Below, in pieces: positions 24,269 through 32,665 of a stretch of 64,000 nt of DNA. The stretch comes from Mycobacterium triplex (GTDB lineage: Bacteria > Actinomycetota > Actinomycetes > Mycobacteriales > Mycobacteriaceae), in the NCBI RefSeq assembly GCF_000689255.1, contig NZ_HG964446.1, positions 4,012,734-4,076,733 on the forward strand. Direction: 5' to 3'. Numbering within the stretch: position 1 is the stretch's first letter; every line of letters starts with the position of its first letter. Position numbers and translations under genes: made by a program. The notes below the pieces were generated by a model. That model saw only the letters and a list, made by a program, of their open reading frames with translations, was not told the origin of the DNA and did not search any database.

Positions 24269-24302
24269 GGATAGTATCCACTATCCAGATAGGATAGTAT
24301 CC
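24269..24302. promoter_or_regulatory. Twin operator: two GGATAGTATCC palindromes 23 bp apart
   Basis: GGATAGTATCC occurs at 24269-24279 and 24292-24302, each an odd-centred palindrome, extended to a direct repeat GGATAGTATCCACTA. The 23-bp spacing places them about two helical turns apart on one face of the DNA. It lies between divergent tetR-P450 and the AveC gene pair, so it is probably the TetR binding site. Confidence 0.7.
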
Positions 24303-24340
24303 ACTACCTTAAGGAGGCGCATCATCGAAAGGGTGACACC

Positions 24341-24451
24341 ATGGGCGCTGTCATCATGCTCGGCACGTTGTTCGGCCTGATCATCCTAATTTTCGGGCTG
24401 GTACTCCGCTTCGATCCCGAGGCGCGGCGCAGCGACGAGGGGCGCCCGTGA
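24341..24451 (+). CDS. 36-residue single-span membrane peptide
   Basis: An ATG at 24341 opens a 36-codon frame with one hydrophobic segment (VIMLGTLFGLIILIFGLVLRF) followed by a charged tail (RRSDEGRP). GGGTG lies upstream, and its TGA overlaps the GTG of the AveC-family gene (GTGA), so it is translationally coupled to it. Both lie directly downstream of the twin operator. It could be a stabilising or assembly subunit for the membrane AveC-like enzyme. I do not recognise a family; support comes from coupling, membrane pattern and codon use rather than homology. Confidence 0.6.
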   Translation: MGAVIMLGTLFGLIILIFGLVLRFDPEARRSDEGRP

Positions 24452-25233
24452 ACACCGAAATGACGCCGGTGATGGCCGGGGCTCAGTACTTTTCCTACGC
24501 CGCGAGCATCACGTTCCTGATTATCGGGATCTACTTGAGCTACCGTCGCCGCCGCATCCATCCGCTGTTGCTGCTCGGCATCTCGGCGATCTCGTTCTCC
24601 TGGATCGAGTCCCCCTACGACTGGGCGATGTACGCACAGTTTCCGCCGGCGCTGCCCCGCATGCCGTCCTGGTGGCCGCTGAATGTCACGTGGGGCGGGT
24701 TGCCGTTGGCGGTGCCGATCGGCTACGTCTCCTACTTCATCATCCCGGCCGTGACCGGTGCGGCACTCGGACGTTGGCTGAGCGCAAAGTTCAACTGGCG
24801 CAGGCCGATTACCCTGCTCGTCGTCGGCCTAGTCGTCGGGTTCTGCTGGGCGTTGTTCTTCAACGCCTACACCGGGGCCCAGCTCGGCAACTTCTACTAC
24901 GGCTACGTGATTCCCGGCCTGGCGATCTTCGAAGGCACCAGGCACCAGTACCCGCTGTACGACTCGCTCGCCATGGGCATTCAGATGATGGTCTTCACTT
25001 ATCTGCTCGGCCGCACCGATGCGGAAGGCCGCAACGTCATCGACATGTGGGCCGACAAGCGATCGAAGAGCCGGGGGCAGTCCGCGGTGCTGTCGATCGT
25101 CGCCGTCATCGTCATCGGACATGCGGTGTATCTGTCGGTCTTTGCGCCCCACCTCATTACGAAGCTGGGCGGCTATGTGACCGCGGGCCCGACGGAGCAG
25201 CTGTATCCGGGCGTCCCGAACCAACCCAAGTGA
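24448..25233 (+). CDS. AveC-family membrane protein (spirocyclase-like)
   Basis: The 261-residue protein has about six hydrophobic segments from residue 10 to 245, with conserved SWIESPYDWAMYAQFPP and WWPLNVTWGG loops. It matches the AveC family; AveC of avermectin biosynthesis is a bifunctional dehydratase/spirocyclase on a membrane-associated polyketide. Mycobacterial homologues have no proven reaction and are often found with P450s, as here. The GTG start overlaps the upstream small gene (GTGA). It ends at a strong hairpin (25239-25304). It should act at the cytoplasmic membrane on a lipophilic substrate shared with the P450. Confidence 0.8.
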   Translation: MNTEMTPVMAGAQYFSYAASITFLIIGIYLSYRRRRIHPLLLLGISAISFSWIESPYDWAMYAQFPPALPRMPSWWPLNVTWGGLPLAVPIGYVSYFIIPAVTGAALGRWLSAKFNWRRPITLLVVGLVVGFCWALFFNAYTGAQLGNFYYGYVIPGLAIFEGTRHQYPLYDSLAMGIQMMVFTYLLGRTDAEGRNVIDMWADKRSKSRGQSAVLSIVAVIVIGHAVYLSVFAPHLITKLGGYVTAGPTEQLYPGVPNQPK

Positions 25234-25238
25234 GACCC

Positions 25239-25304
25239 TCGCGCCCAGCGTCGAGTTGTTGCGCCAAAATTGGCGAATTTCTCCCAACAACTCGACGCTC
25301 GCCG
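25239..25304. repeat. 14-bp hairpin with inner stem at a convergent junction
   Basis: The perfect outer stem is GCGTCGAGTTGTTG at 25248-25261 with 25285-25298, plus an inner CGCCAA/TTGGCG hairpin (25262-25275). Flanks CGCCCA and CTCGCCGAG match the outer ends of the other hairpins. It lies between convergent genes ending at 25233 and 25316. Confidence 0.8.
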
Positions 25305-25315
25305 AGGAGTAGCGG

Positions 25316-26290
25316 TCACCCGAGCGCTTCGGGCAACACCTCTTCGCCCACCCGCTTGAGGTAGGGCCACGCGATGTCGGGTGGCAGCCCGCCGCACAAC
25401 GGCGACAGGTTGAGCACCTGGCCGGCTTTCACCCGCGAAATCGCTTCTGGCACCGAGATAATGATGTGCGATGTGGGCGCGGCGCGCAGCTCGTCGACGG
25501 ATTTCACGTGCGAGAAGCCGGCCGTCGTCTCGTCGCCGGGATTCCACGCCGCATAGGTTTTCACGTCGTGCAGCAGATGCTCCCCGATCTCTTTCCACGC
25601 CCGATCCACGTCGTCGGCGACGAAGACGACCGAGGGGGTGTTGCGGTCGGGAAACATCGTCGGGCCGGGCTGATGGCCATGCTCACGACAGGCCTGCTCG
25701 TAGGCTTCCTGCATGCCGGGTTCGTTGGCGTTGCCCAGCATGCCCAGGCCGTATCGGCCGGCCCGGCGCGCGGCGGCAACCGTTCCGCCACCCCACATCA
25801 GCCCCGGCCCGCCGGGAGTCAGCGGCCGCGGTGTGACGGCGATGCGCCGCCCGTTTTCTTCGACGGTTTCCCCGGCCAGCAGTCGCCGCAACAGCGCGAG
25901 CTTCTCGTCGCAGACGCGACCGCGGGTCTTGATCGGCACACCGAAGTGCTCGAACTCCTCGGGCCGATAGCCCAACGCCAGGATGTAGGACGCCCGCCCG
26001 TCGCTGATGATGTCGAGCACCGCCATGTCCTCGGCCAGGCGCACGGTTTCGTAGAACGGCAGGATCAGGATCAGGCTCAGCGCCAGCCGCTGGGTTCGCG
26101 AGGCCACCGCCGAGGCCAGCAGAAACGGGGACGGCAGGTAACCGTCCTCGGAGCCGTGGTGCTCGCACAACACGGCGGCCAGACCGCCGTGTTCTTCGGC
26201 CCAGGCACACATTTCGGGTGCGGCCGCGTAGAGATCGGCCGGGGCCGCGGCCCACTCGGGATCGCGCATGTCGAAGCGCAGCGTGTACAC
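25316..26290 (-). CDS. LLM-class (F420-type) oxidoreductase, copy 1
   Basis: The 324-residue luciferase-like protein has EEHGGLAAVLCEHHGSEDGYLPSPFLLASAVASRT, ILILPFYETVRLAEDMAVLDIISDGRASYILALGYRPEEFEHFGV and a late LSPLCGGLPPDIAWPYLKR. It is clearly a paralogue of the gene at 27371-28354 (shared WAE...EHHG, RPEEF/HRREEY, LAPLCGG). It is the last gene of a three-gene run LLM - DapB-like - LLM. A hydride-transfer role on an unknown substrate is inferred. Confidence 0.88.
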   Translation of the reverse strand: MYTLRFDMRDPEWAAAPADLYAAAPEMCAWAEEHGGLAAVLCEHHGSEDGYLPSPFLLASAVASRTQRLALSLILILPFYETVRLAEDMAVLDIISDGRASYILALGYRPEEFEHFGVPIKTRGRVCDEKLALLRRLLAGETVEENGRRIAVTPRPLTPGGPGLMWGGGTVAAARRAGRYGLGMLGNANEPGMQEAYEQACREHGHQPGPTMFPDRNTPSVVFVADDVDRAWKEIGEHLLHDVKTYAAWNPGDETTAGFSHVKSVDELRAAPTSHIIISVPEAISRVKAGQVLNLSPLCGGLPPDIAWPYLKRVGEEVLPEALG

Positions 26291-26309
26291 GGCAATGCAC
26301 GTTACACGT

Positions 26310-27371
26310 TCAGCCGAAGGCGTAAAGCGGAAGCGTCGTCGGGATGTCCAGCGAGCTCAGCAGGCCCGGTGGCGCGTCCACGACGTACGGGATCGCGTTG
26401 ACGACGCGCATTGCCGTGGCGGCCATCGCGGCGTGGCCCGCGGCGTGCCCCTCCGGCGCCCCGAGCGTCATCTCGCAGTGGATGTCGGGATCTCCCTCGA
26501 TGTCGACCCGATACGTAGCGTCGCAGTCCGACGTCGGCCAGTCGGGTGCGACGTCGCGCGCCATCCGGATGACGTGCTCGATGACGATGGCCTCGGCACC
26601 GTTGACGACGCCCGCCGCCCGGGTGCGGACCGCACCGCAGCTGCCCGCCTTGATGGTGCCGAACGCGACCTCGATGTCCCTATTCGTCAGCTCCCGATCG
26701 AGCGAACCGCGGATCTGTTCCACCTCGACGCCGAGGCCCGCGGCGATCAGGTAAATCGGTGCTTTCCAAGCCATTTCGATGAACCCCGGCGTCTTGAGCA
26801 TCGGCTCGAAATCCAGCGGCCGGCCAAAGCCCATCCCGTCCATCATCACGTCGGCCACCGGGTAGTGATCGTTGAGGGCGACCTCGCTGGCGGTGATCCG
26901 GCGGATGCGCTTGGACTGCGTCGTCATCAGCAACGCCAGCTGATCGGACGCGAAACCGGGAAAGATGCCCGACACGTAGAACGACGCCCGGCCGGCCTTG
27001 GCCGCCTCGTCCAGATCGTCACGCCAGTTGGGGGCGAAGTAGGACGGCGGGTACACCAGGCTGGTCGATGACGTCGACACCACGTTGATGCCCGCCGCCA
27101 GCAGCCGCACGTAGTCGGGCACGGCGGCGCCGTCGCGGTCGGGGCCGCTGGCCGCATACACCACGCAGTCGGGCGCCAGCGCGATCAGCGCGTCGGCGTC
27201 GTTGGTGGCGATGACGCCCATCGGCTCGCCGCCGACCAGTTCGCCGGGGTCCTTGCCGACCTTCTCGGGCGAATGTACCCAGACGCCAACGAGTTCCAGA
27301 TCCGGTCGACGCCTGATGGCATCGATGGCGATCGATCCCACTCCGCCGGTCGACCACACCACGATCCGCAT
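26310..27371 (-). CDS. DapB-like NAD(P)-dependent oxidoreductase, copy 1
   Basis: The 353-residue protein has an N-terminal Rossmann motif (WSTGGVGSIAIDAI) and the layout of dihydrodipicolinate-reductase-like amine or diaminopentanoate dehydrogenases, long form (about 350 residues, as against about 245 for true DapB). VWVHSPEKVGKDPGELVGG and DALIALAPDCVVYAASG follow. True DapB belongs to lysine synthesis; this longer form is common in mycobacterial catabolic loci and its substrate is unknown. Its ATG overlaps the preceding LLM stop (ATGA). Its paralogue starts at 28563. Confidence 0.85.
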   Translation of the reverse strand: MRIVVWSTGGVGSIAIDAIRRRPDLELVGVWVHSPEKVGKDPGELVGGEPMGVIATNDADALIALAPDCVVYAASGPDRDGAAVPDYVRLLAAGINVVSTSSTSLVYPPSYFAPNWRDDLDEAAKAGRASFYVSGIFPGFASDQLALLMTTQSKRIRRITASEVALNDHYPVADVMMDGMGFGRPLDFEPMLKTPGFIEMAWKAPIYLIAAGLGVEVEQIRGSLDRELTNRDIEVAFGTIKAGSCGAVRTRAAGVVNGAEAIVIEHVIRMARDVAPDWPTSDCDATYRVDIEGDPDIHCEMTLGAPEGHAAGHAAMAATAMRVVNAIPYVVDAPPGLLSSLDIPTTLPLYAFG

Positions 27372-28354
27372 CAGGAGTTCTCCTCACCTATCTTGGCGGC
27401 GGCCGCGGCACGCTCGAGATACGGCCACGCCACCTCCGGCGCGACGCCGCCGCACAGCGGGGCCAGTGGCAGCAGCTGCCCGCCGCGCACGTAGTCGGTC
27501 GCCTGCTCGGGCGTGAAGATGCGGTACGGGCCGTTGTCCTCGCGCAGCGCCGCCACGCTGTCGGCGCGGGTGATGCTGGCCACCGAATCGTCGTGCGGCC
27601 GGTAGGACGCCGCTGTTTTCGCGTCGTGCAGCAGGTGTGGCCCCAGCTCGTCCCACGCCTGATCGACATCGTCGGCTACGAAAACCGCTGTCGGAGAACC
27701 TGGTTGGGGGAACTGAATGATTCCGGGGTGGTGCCCGTGCGCACGGCACTGCGCCTCGTAGTAATCCTTGAGCCCGGGCGAGGCGGTCTGGGAGATGAAC
27801 CCAAGCCCGTGCCGCCCGGCCCGCCGCGCGGCGGCCTTGCTGCCACCGGCGATCAACATCATCGGCCCGTTCGGCGACGCGCACGGCGGGGTGACGCGAA
27901 CTTCACGGCCCCGGTACTGGACCGATTCGCCCCGCACCAGCGGGCCCAGCACGTCCAGCATCTCGTCGGCGGTTCGGCCGCGCGTGCTCATGTCGATGCC
28001 GAAGTGGTCGTATTCCTCGCGTCGATGTCCCACGCCGAGCGCGTAGGACACCCGTCCGCGGCTGATCAGGTCCAGCACGCTCATCTCTTCGGCGAGCCGA
28101 ACCGGATCCCACAGCGGAATCGGCACGGCGGCCAGCAGAATCGCCAAAGTGTTCGTCCTGGCCGCGATCGCCGATGCCAGCGTGAGCGGTACCGGCAGGT
28201 GGCCGTCGTCGGCACCGTGGTGCTCGGACAGCACGGCCAGTACGGCGCCGCGGGTCTCGGCCCACGCGCACATGTCGATGGCCGCGGCGTACAGGTCGGC
28301 GGCCGGTCCGGCCCACGCCGGGGCGCGCATGTCGAACCTCAGCGTGAACATCAT
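27371..28354 (-). CDS. LLM-class (F420-type) oxidoreductase, copy 2
   Basis: The 327-residue luciferase-like protein is paralogous to the gene at 25316. It has MCAWAETRGAVLAVLSEHHGADDGHLPVPLTLASAIAARTNTLAILLAAVPIPLWDPVRLAEEMSVLD and LISRGRVSYALGVGHRREEYDHFGI. It is the first gene of the minus-strand run; its stop overlaps the start of the DapB-like gene by one base (ATGA). It is divergent from the second DapB-like gene, sharing an AT-rich upstream region. Confidence 0.88.
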   Translation of the reverse strand: MMFTLRFDMRAPAWAGPAADLYAAAIDMCAWAETRGAVLAVLSEHHGADDGHLPVPLTLASAIAARTNTLAILLAAVPIPLWDPVRLAEEMSVLDLISRGRVSYALGVGHRREEYDHFGIDMSTRGRTADEMLDVLGPLVRGESVQYRGREVRVTPPCASPNGPMMLIAGGSKAAARRAGRHGLGFISQTASPGLKDYYEAQCRAHGHHPGIIQFPQPGSPTAVFVADDVDQAWDELGPHLLHDAKTAASYRPHDDSVASITRADSVAALREDNGPYRIFTPEQATDYVRGGQLLPLAPLCGGVAPEVAWPYLERAAAAAKIGEENS

Positions 28355-28449
28355 CGAGTCCGGCGGCGGGCAAAACGGGGGTCGGCCCTCACATCCCGCA
28401 CCCTAACCTAAAATTTGTTCATTAGGATAGTAGTTACTCTCTTAAACCC

Positions 28450-28478
28450 TTGACCGTGCGGGCTCGCGGCTGTTAGCT
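28450..28478 (+). promoter_or_regulatory. Candidate sigma-A promoter TTGACC-17-TTAGCT
   Basis: A -35 TTGACC at 28450-28455 and -10 TTAGCT at 28473-28478 with 17-bp spacing precede the plus-strand DapB-like gene. The adjacent AT-rich stretch (28410-28445) probably carries the opposite promoter and an operator. Confidence 0.45.
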
Positions 28479-28562
28479 TCCGAGTCGAACGTTGGGTAAC
28501 TGCCGGCGTAAGGGCAACGGCCGCCTCAGCTTTCATCGCGCACGCAACTGAGGAGGAGCAAC

Positions 28563-29660
28563 ATGACAGCTCAGCGGGTAGTGGTATGGGCGACGGGCGG
28601 AATCGGTTCGATCGCCATCCGCGCCGTCGATCGGCGCCCCAATCTGGATTTGGTCGGGGTGTGGGTGCACTCCCCGGAAAAGGACGGCAAGGACGCCGGC
28701 GAACTCGCCAACGGCGAGCCGATCGGGCTGAAGGCCACCACCGACGCCGACGCGCTGATCGCCCTGAAACCGGACTGCGTGATCTATGCGGCCAGCGGTC
28801 CGGAACGCGACGCCCTGGCCATCCCCGACTACGTCCGGCTGCTCGAGGCCGGGATCAACGTCGTCACGACGAGCACCACGCGTCTGGTCAACCCGCACGC
28901 CTACGAACCCGCGGAGTGGCGCGACCAGCTGGCCGCCGCGGCCAAACAGGGGCAGGTGTCGCTCTACGCGTCGGGCATCGAGCCGGGCTTCGCCGCCGAC
29001 TATCTGCCGTTGGTGCTCTCCACCCAATCGTCGTCCATCGACAAGGTGCACGCGTGGGAGATCGGCCTGTACGACGACTACGGCGTGCCCGACATCATGA
29101 GTGACGCATTGGGTTTCGGCCGCCCGCTCGACTACCAACCGTGGATCGGCTTCCCGGGCGCAATCGCCGGCGAATGGCAAGGACAGATCCGATTGATCGC
29201 CGACGCGCTGGGAGTCGAGGTCCAGGAAGTCCGCGAGTTCTTCGACCGCGCGGTCACCGACCGGACGCTCGAGGTCGCGATGGGCACCGTCGAGGCCGGA
29301 ACCTGCGGCGCGCTGCGGATGCGGGCGACCGGCGTGGTCGACGGCCGCGAAGCGATCATCATCGAGCACGTCACCCGCCTGGCACACGACGTCGCCCCGG
29401 ATTGGCCGGAAGGCATCGGCGACCTGTCCTACCGCGTCCAGATCAGCGGCGATCCCGATATCGACTGCACGCTGGCGGCAACACTGAAGGATCCGCAGCG
29501 GGCCGGGGTGGGCGGCATGACGTCCGGGGCGGGCGCCATGGTCGCCACCGCGATGCGCGTCGTCAACGCCGTGCCCTACGTCGTCGCCGCCGAGCCGGGC
29601 CTGTTGAGTTCGGTCGACCTGCCCTTGACGATCCCCAAGGGCGCGTTTGTGACCGGGTAA
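28563..29660 (+). CDS. DapB-like NAD(P)-dependent oxidoreductase, copy 2
   Basis: The 365-residue protein is a paralogue of the gene at 26310-27371: WATGGIGSIAIRAVDRRPNLDLVGVWVHSPEKDGKDAGELANGEPIG, then DADALIALKPDCVIYAASGPERD. GAGGAGGAGC lies seven bases before the ATG, the strongest ribosome-binding site in the region. It is divergent from the LLM-DapB-LLM run, suggesting that the block arose by duplication followed by inversion. It is followed by the backbone aminotransferase gene. Confidence 0.86.
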   Translation: MTAQRVVVWATGGIGSIAIRAVDRRPNLDLVGVWVHSPEKDGKDAGELANGEPIGLKATTDADALIALKPDCVIYAASGPERDALAIPDYVRLLEAGINVVTTSTTRLVNPHAYEPAEWRDQLAAAAKQGQVSLYASGIEPGFAADYLPLVLSTQSSSIDKVHAWEIGLYDDYGVPDIMSDALGFGRPLDYQPWIGFPGAIAGEWQGQIRLIADALGVEVQEVREFFDRAVTDRTLEVAMGTVEAGTCGALRMRATGVVDGREAIIIEHVTRLAHDVAPDWPEGIGDLSYRVQISGDPDIDCTLAATLKDPQRAGVGGMTSGAGAMVATAMRVVNAVPYVVAAEPGLLSSVDLPLTIPKGAFVTG

Positions 29661-29681
29661 CCAGGACCCAACCGCGCGGCC

Positions 29682-29687
29682 TAGTCT
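29682..29687 (+). promoter_or_regulatory. -10 box TAGTCT, leaderless-type start for the aminotransferase
   Basis: TAGTCT ends six bases before the GTG at 29694 with no ribosome-binding site that would be needed, matching the leaderless pattern seen at several genes here. Confidence 0.4.
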
Positions 29688-29693
29688 GCGGGA

Positions 29694-30887
29694 GTGACGC
29701 CGAATCCACTCGAGGAACTCACGCTGCAGCAACTGCGGCTGCGCACCAGCATGAAGTGGCGTGCGCACCCGGCCGATGTCCTGCCGTTGTGGGTTGCCGA
29801 GATGGACGTCATGCTGCCGCCCACCGTCGCCGAAGCGCTGCGTAGGGCGATCGACAACGGCGATACCGGCTATCCGTCGGGCACCGCACTCGCCGAGGCG
29901 GTCGGTGAATTCGCTTCGCGGCGTTGGCAATGGCACGGACTCGACGTCGGCCGCACGACGATCGTTCCCGACGTAATGCTCGGAATCGTTGAGACGCTGC
30001 GGCTTATCACCGACCCGGGCGACGCGGTTGTCGTCAATCCTCCGGTTTATGCGCCGTTTTACGCGTTCGTGACGCACTCGGGCCGGCGGGTGATCGAGGC
30101 GCCACTCGACGCCGAAGGACGAATTGCGTTGGACGCGTTGGAGGAAGCGTTCACCCGGGCGCGGGCGTCGGGCCGAAGGGTCGCGTACCTGCTGTGCAAT
30201 CCGCACAACCCGACCGGGACGGTGCACACCGTCGACGAACTGCGCAGCGTGGCGGAATGCGCCCGGCGGTCGCGGGTGCGGGTGGTCGCGGACGAGATTC
30301 ACGCACCGGTGGTCTTGTCCGGATCGCGATTCACGCCGTACCTGAGCATCCCCGGTGCCGAGGACGCGTTCGCGCTGACCTCCGCCTCCAAGGCGTGGAA
30401 TCTTTCCGGGCTCAAGGCGGCCCTGGCGATCGCCGGGCCGGAGGCGGCCGCGGATCTGCGGCGGATGCCGGAGGAGGTCAGCCACGGGCCGAGCCACCTG
30501 GGCATCATCGCGCACGCCGAAGCGTTCCGGACCGGCGACGACTGGCTCGACTCGCTGCTGCGAGGGCTGGACACCAACCGGACGTTGCTGAGCGACCTGA
30601 TCGCTGAACACCTTCCGAAGGTGAAATATCAAGGCACCCAAGGCACGTACCTCGCCTGGCTGGATTGCCGACAGCTCGGCTTTACCGAAGACGCCGCCGA
30701 CGGCCTGGCGGTGGTGGCCGACCTGTCGGGGCCGGCTCGCTGGTTTCTCGACCACGCCCGCGTCGCGCTGAGCTCCGGCCACGTCTTCGGCAGCGGCGGA
30801 GCCGGGCACGTGCGGCTGAATTTCGCTACCTCGCAGGCCATTCTCACCGAGGCCGTGTCGCGGATGGGCCGTGCGCTCACCCAGTAG
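29694..30887 (+). CDS. MalY/PatB-type PLP aminotransferase / cystathionine beta-lyase
   Basis: The 397-residue fold-type-I PLP enzyme has WVAEMDVMLPPTVAEALRRAI, NPHNPTGTVH, the PLP-binding Asp in VVADEIHAPVVL, and the Schiff-base lysine in SASKAWNLSGLKAA. The WVAxMDF-like N-terminus marks the MalY/PatB group, which cleaves cystathionine and other C-S bonds. It corresponds to M. tuberculosis Rv2294 and marks the return of the backbone after the first accessory block. Cytoplasmic. Confidence 0.9.
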   Translation: MTPNPLEELTLQQLRLRTSMKWRAHPADVLPLWVAEMDVMLPPTVAEALRRAIDNGDTGYPSGTALAEAVGEFASRRWQWHGLDVGRTTIVPDVMLGIVETLRLITDPGDAVVVNPPVYAPFYAFVTHSGRRVIEAPLDAEGRIALDALEEAFTRARASGRRVAYLLCNPHNPTGTVHTVDELRSVAECARRSRVRVVADEIHAPVVLSGSRFTPYLSIPGAEDAFALTSASKAWNLSGLKAALAIAGPEAAADLRRMPEEVSHGPSHLGIIAHAEAFRTGDDWLDSLLRGLDTNRTLLSDLIAEHLPKVKYQGTQGTYLAWLDCRQLGFTEDAADGLAVVADLSGPARWFLDHARVALSSGHVFGSGGAGHVRLNFATSQAILTEAVSRMGRALTQ

Positions 30888-30910
30888 CACTGCGCAACAA
30901 TGCTTTTCGA

Positions 30911-31639
30911 CTAGGCGCTGACTTCCTCGGCGCCGCGGCCCAGGTTGCGGAATCCCCCGGCCGGTTTCCGGAAGCCCAGCATGACGCGCAACGAATTCAA
31001 CTCGAATTTCGCCTTGGCGCCGAGGCGTCCCGGCAGGTTGCGTTCCGGAACCAACGGTGGCATTTCGGAGTCCGACAGGTCGATGTAGTGCGTCGGCGTT
31101 TCTCCGATCCCCTCGAAATCGTGCGTCAACGGCAGGCATCGTTGCCGTACCGAGTCGTCGAGGCCCTGGACGACGGCGTCCGTCATCAGCACATACTCCG
31201 AGACGGGCACCTGGTTTTTGAGCATGCGATGCACCAGGATGACGTCGACGCTGGCGAGCTTGCGCTGGCGCTTGATCTTTTGCTCGGCCGCCTCACCCTC
31301 ATGCGTGACGAATTTGATCGTCAGATTGTCCAGTTGCGCGCACGAGTCGCAGCCGCAGTCGAAGTCCTTCTTGATCCGCTCGCGTCGGGCGAAGAACGAC
31401 TGGCGCATCTGCGACAGTCGCTCGCAAACCAGCACTTTGGGGTCACCGCCGGGTCCCCAGAAGAAGACCGCGTCGCCCTCGAGTTCGGCCACTTTGAGGC
31501 CCTTGCCAGCGTCGATGACGGATTCCAGCAGCTGCGCCACCGCCAATTGCGCGTGCGCCAGGTGCATCCGGTTCCAGTTCATGTAGTGCGTGTACCCGCT
31601 GATATCCGCGATGAGCAGAACGCCGCGCCGGATCGCCAT
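30911..31639 (-). CDS. DUF2652 protein, cyclase-fold-like
   Basis: The 242-residue protein resembles DUF2652. The first 100 residues follow a class III nucleotide cyclase plan: LLIADISGYTHYM with the metal-type Asp, then a helix AVAQLLESVID and AELEGDAVFFWG with the second acidic site. The second half has a CGCDSC cluster, possibly a metal or structural site. Cyclase activity is not established; DUF2652 proteins usually lack the full substrate-specifying set. The gene lies on the minus strand between the backbone aminotransferase and the dehalogenase. No signal peptide is seen. Confidence 0.75.
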   Translation of the reverse strand: MAIRRGVLLIADISGYTHYMNWNRMHLAHAQLAVAQLLESVIDAGKGLKVAELEGDAVFFWGPGGDPKVLVCERLSQMRQSFFARRERIKKDFDCGCDSCAQLDNLTIKFVTHEGEAAEQKIKRQRKLASVDVILVHRMLKNQVPVSEYVLMTDAVVQGLDDSVRQRCLPLTHDFEGIGETPTHYIDLSDSEMPPLVPERNLPGRLGAKAKFELNSLRVMLGFRKPAGGFRNLGRGAEEVSA

Positions 31640-31753
31640 AAATTCGCTAGTTTAGTGGCCTGCCAGGTTCTTCCCCGATGAAACTTCGTACTGGACGAAG
31701 TGGCGTCGCGGAGAGAGGCTAGCAGGGGTGCCCGTCCACCGGAGGAGCTGAAT

Positions 31754-32659
31754 ATGGATGTGCTGCGAACCCCGGACTCCAGATTCGAAAACCTGGAAGG
31801 CTATCCGTTCGTAGCGAACTACATCGACGTGGCGGCAAGCGACACCCCGCCGGTGCGCATGCACTTTCTCGACGAGGGCCCGGCCGACGGGCCGCCGATC
31901 GTGCTGCTGCACGGCGAACCCACCTGGAGCTACCTGTACCGCACGATGATTCCGCCGCTGGTCGAGTCGGGAAATCGCGTGCTCGCACCCGACCTGATCG
32001 GGTTCGGCCGCTCCGACAAGCCCAGCCGGATCGAGGATTACACCTACTTGCGGCATGTCGAGTGGGTGACGGCGTGGTTCGAGCGCCTGCGCCTGAAAGA
32101 AGTCACGCTGTTCGTCCAGGACTGGGGATCGCTGATCGGTCTGCGCATCGCCGCCGAACAGGGCGAGCGGATCGCGCGCATCGTGGTCGCGAACGGCTTT
32201 CTACCCGCGGCGCAGCGCAAGCCGTCTCCGGGGTTTCTGGCGTGGCGGGCCTTCGCGCGCTACTCCCCCGTGCTGCCGGCCGGTCGCATCGTCGCGGCCG
32301 GCACCGTCCGCAGGGTGCCGCCCAAGGTGCGAGCCGGGTATGACGCCCCCTTTCCGGACAAGACGTATCAGGCCGGGGCCCGGGCATTTCCGCAGTTGGT
32401 GCCGACTTCGCCCGACAACCCGGCCATTCCGGCCAATCGCGCGGCCTGGGATGCCCTGGGCCGATGGGAGAAACCGTTCCTGGCGATCTTCGGCGCTCGC
32501 GACCCGATCCTGGGGCAGGCCGACCGTCCCCTGATCAAGCACGTCCCCGGTGCGGCGGGCCAGCCGCACGCCCGCATCAGGGCCAGTCACTTCATCCAGG
32601 AGGACAGCGGACCGGAACTGGCCGAGCGCGTCCTGGCCTGGCAGAAGCCCCTGCTCTGA
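31754..32659 (+). CDS. dhmA: Haloalkane dehalogenase, HLD-I type (DhmA-like)
   Basis: The 301-residue alpha/beta hydrolase has HGEPTWSYLYRTM (E55 in the oxyanion loop), nucleophile D123 and halide-binding W124 in VQDWGS, acid D250 in FGARDPIL, and base H279 in ASHFIQE, a full dehalogenase triad. Positions and HGEP resemble the DhlA/DhmA subgroup, in which a second Trp of the cap binds halide (W164 is a candidate). It replaces a halogen on an alkane with OH, in the cytoplasm. It corresponds to Rv2296. GGAGGAG lies seven bases before the ATG; frames starting at 31700 are extension. Confidence 0.92.
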   Translation: MDVLRTPDSRFENLEGYPFVANYIDVAASDTPPVRMHFLDEGPADGPPIVLLHGEPTWSYLYRTMIPPLVESGNRVLAPDLIGFGRSDKPSRIEDYTYLRHVEWVTAWFERLRLKEVTLFVQDWGSLIGLRIAAEQGERIARIVVANGFLPAAQRKPSPGFLAWRAFARYSPVLPAGRIVAAGTVRRVPPKVRAGYDAPFPDKTYQAGARAFPQLVPTSPDNPAIPANRAAWDALGRWEKPFLAIFGARDPILGQADRPLIKHVPGAAGQPHARIRASHFIQEDSGPELAERVLAWQKPLL

Positions 32660-32665
32660 AACCCG

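Noticed and set aside
22977..24380. 467-codon plus-strand frame
   Set aside because: It is antisense to the P450 and TetR genes.
28533..31139. Very long minus-strand open frame (868 codons)
   Set aside because: It runs antisense to the DapB-like and aminotransferase genes, has no family motif and shows arginine/glycine-rich composition typical of a high-GC shadow.
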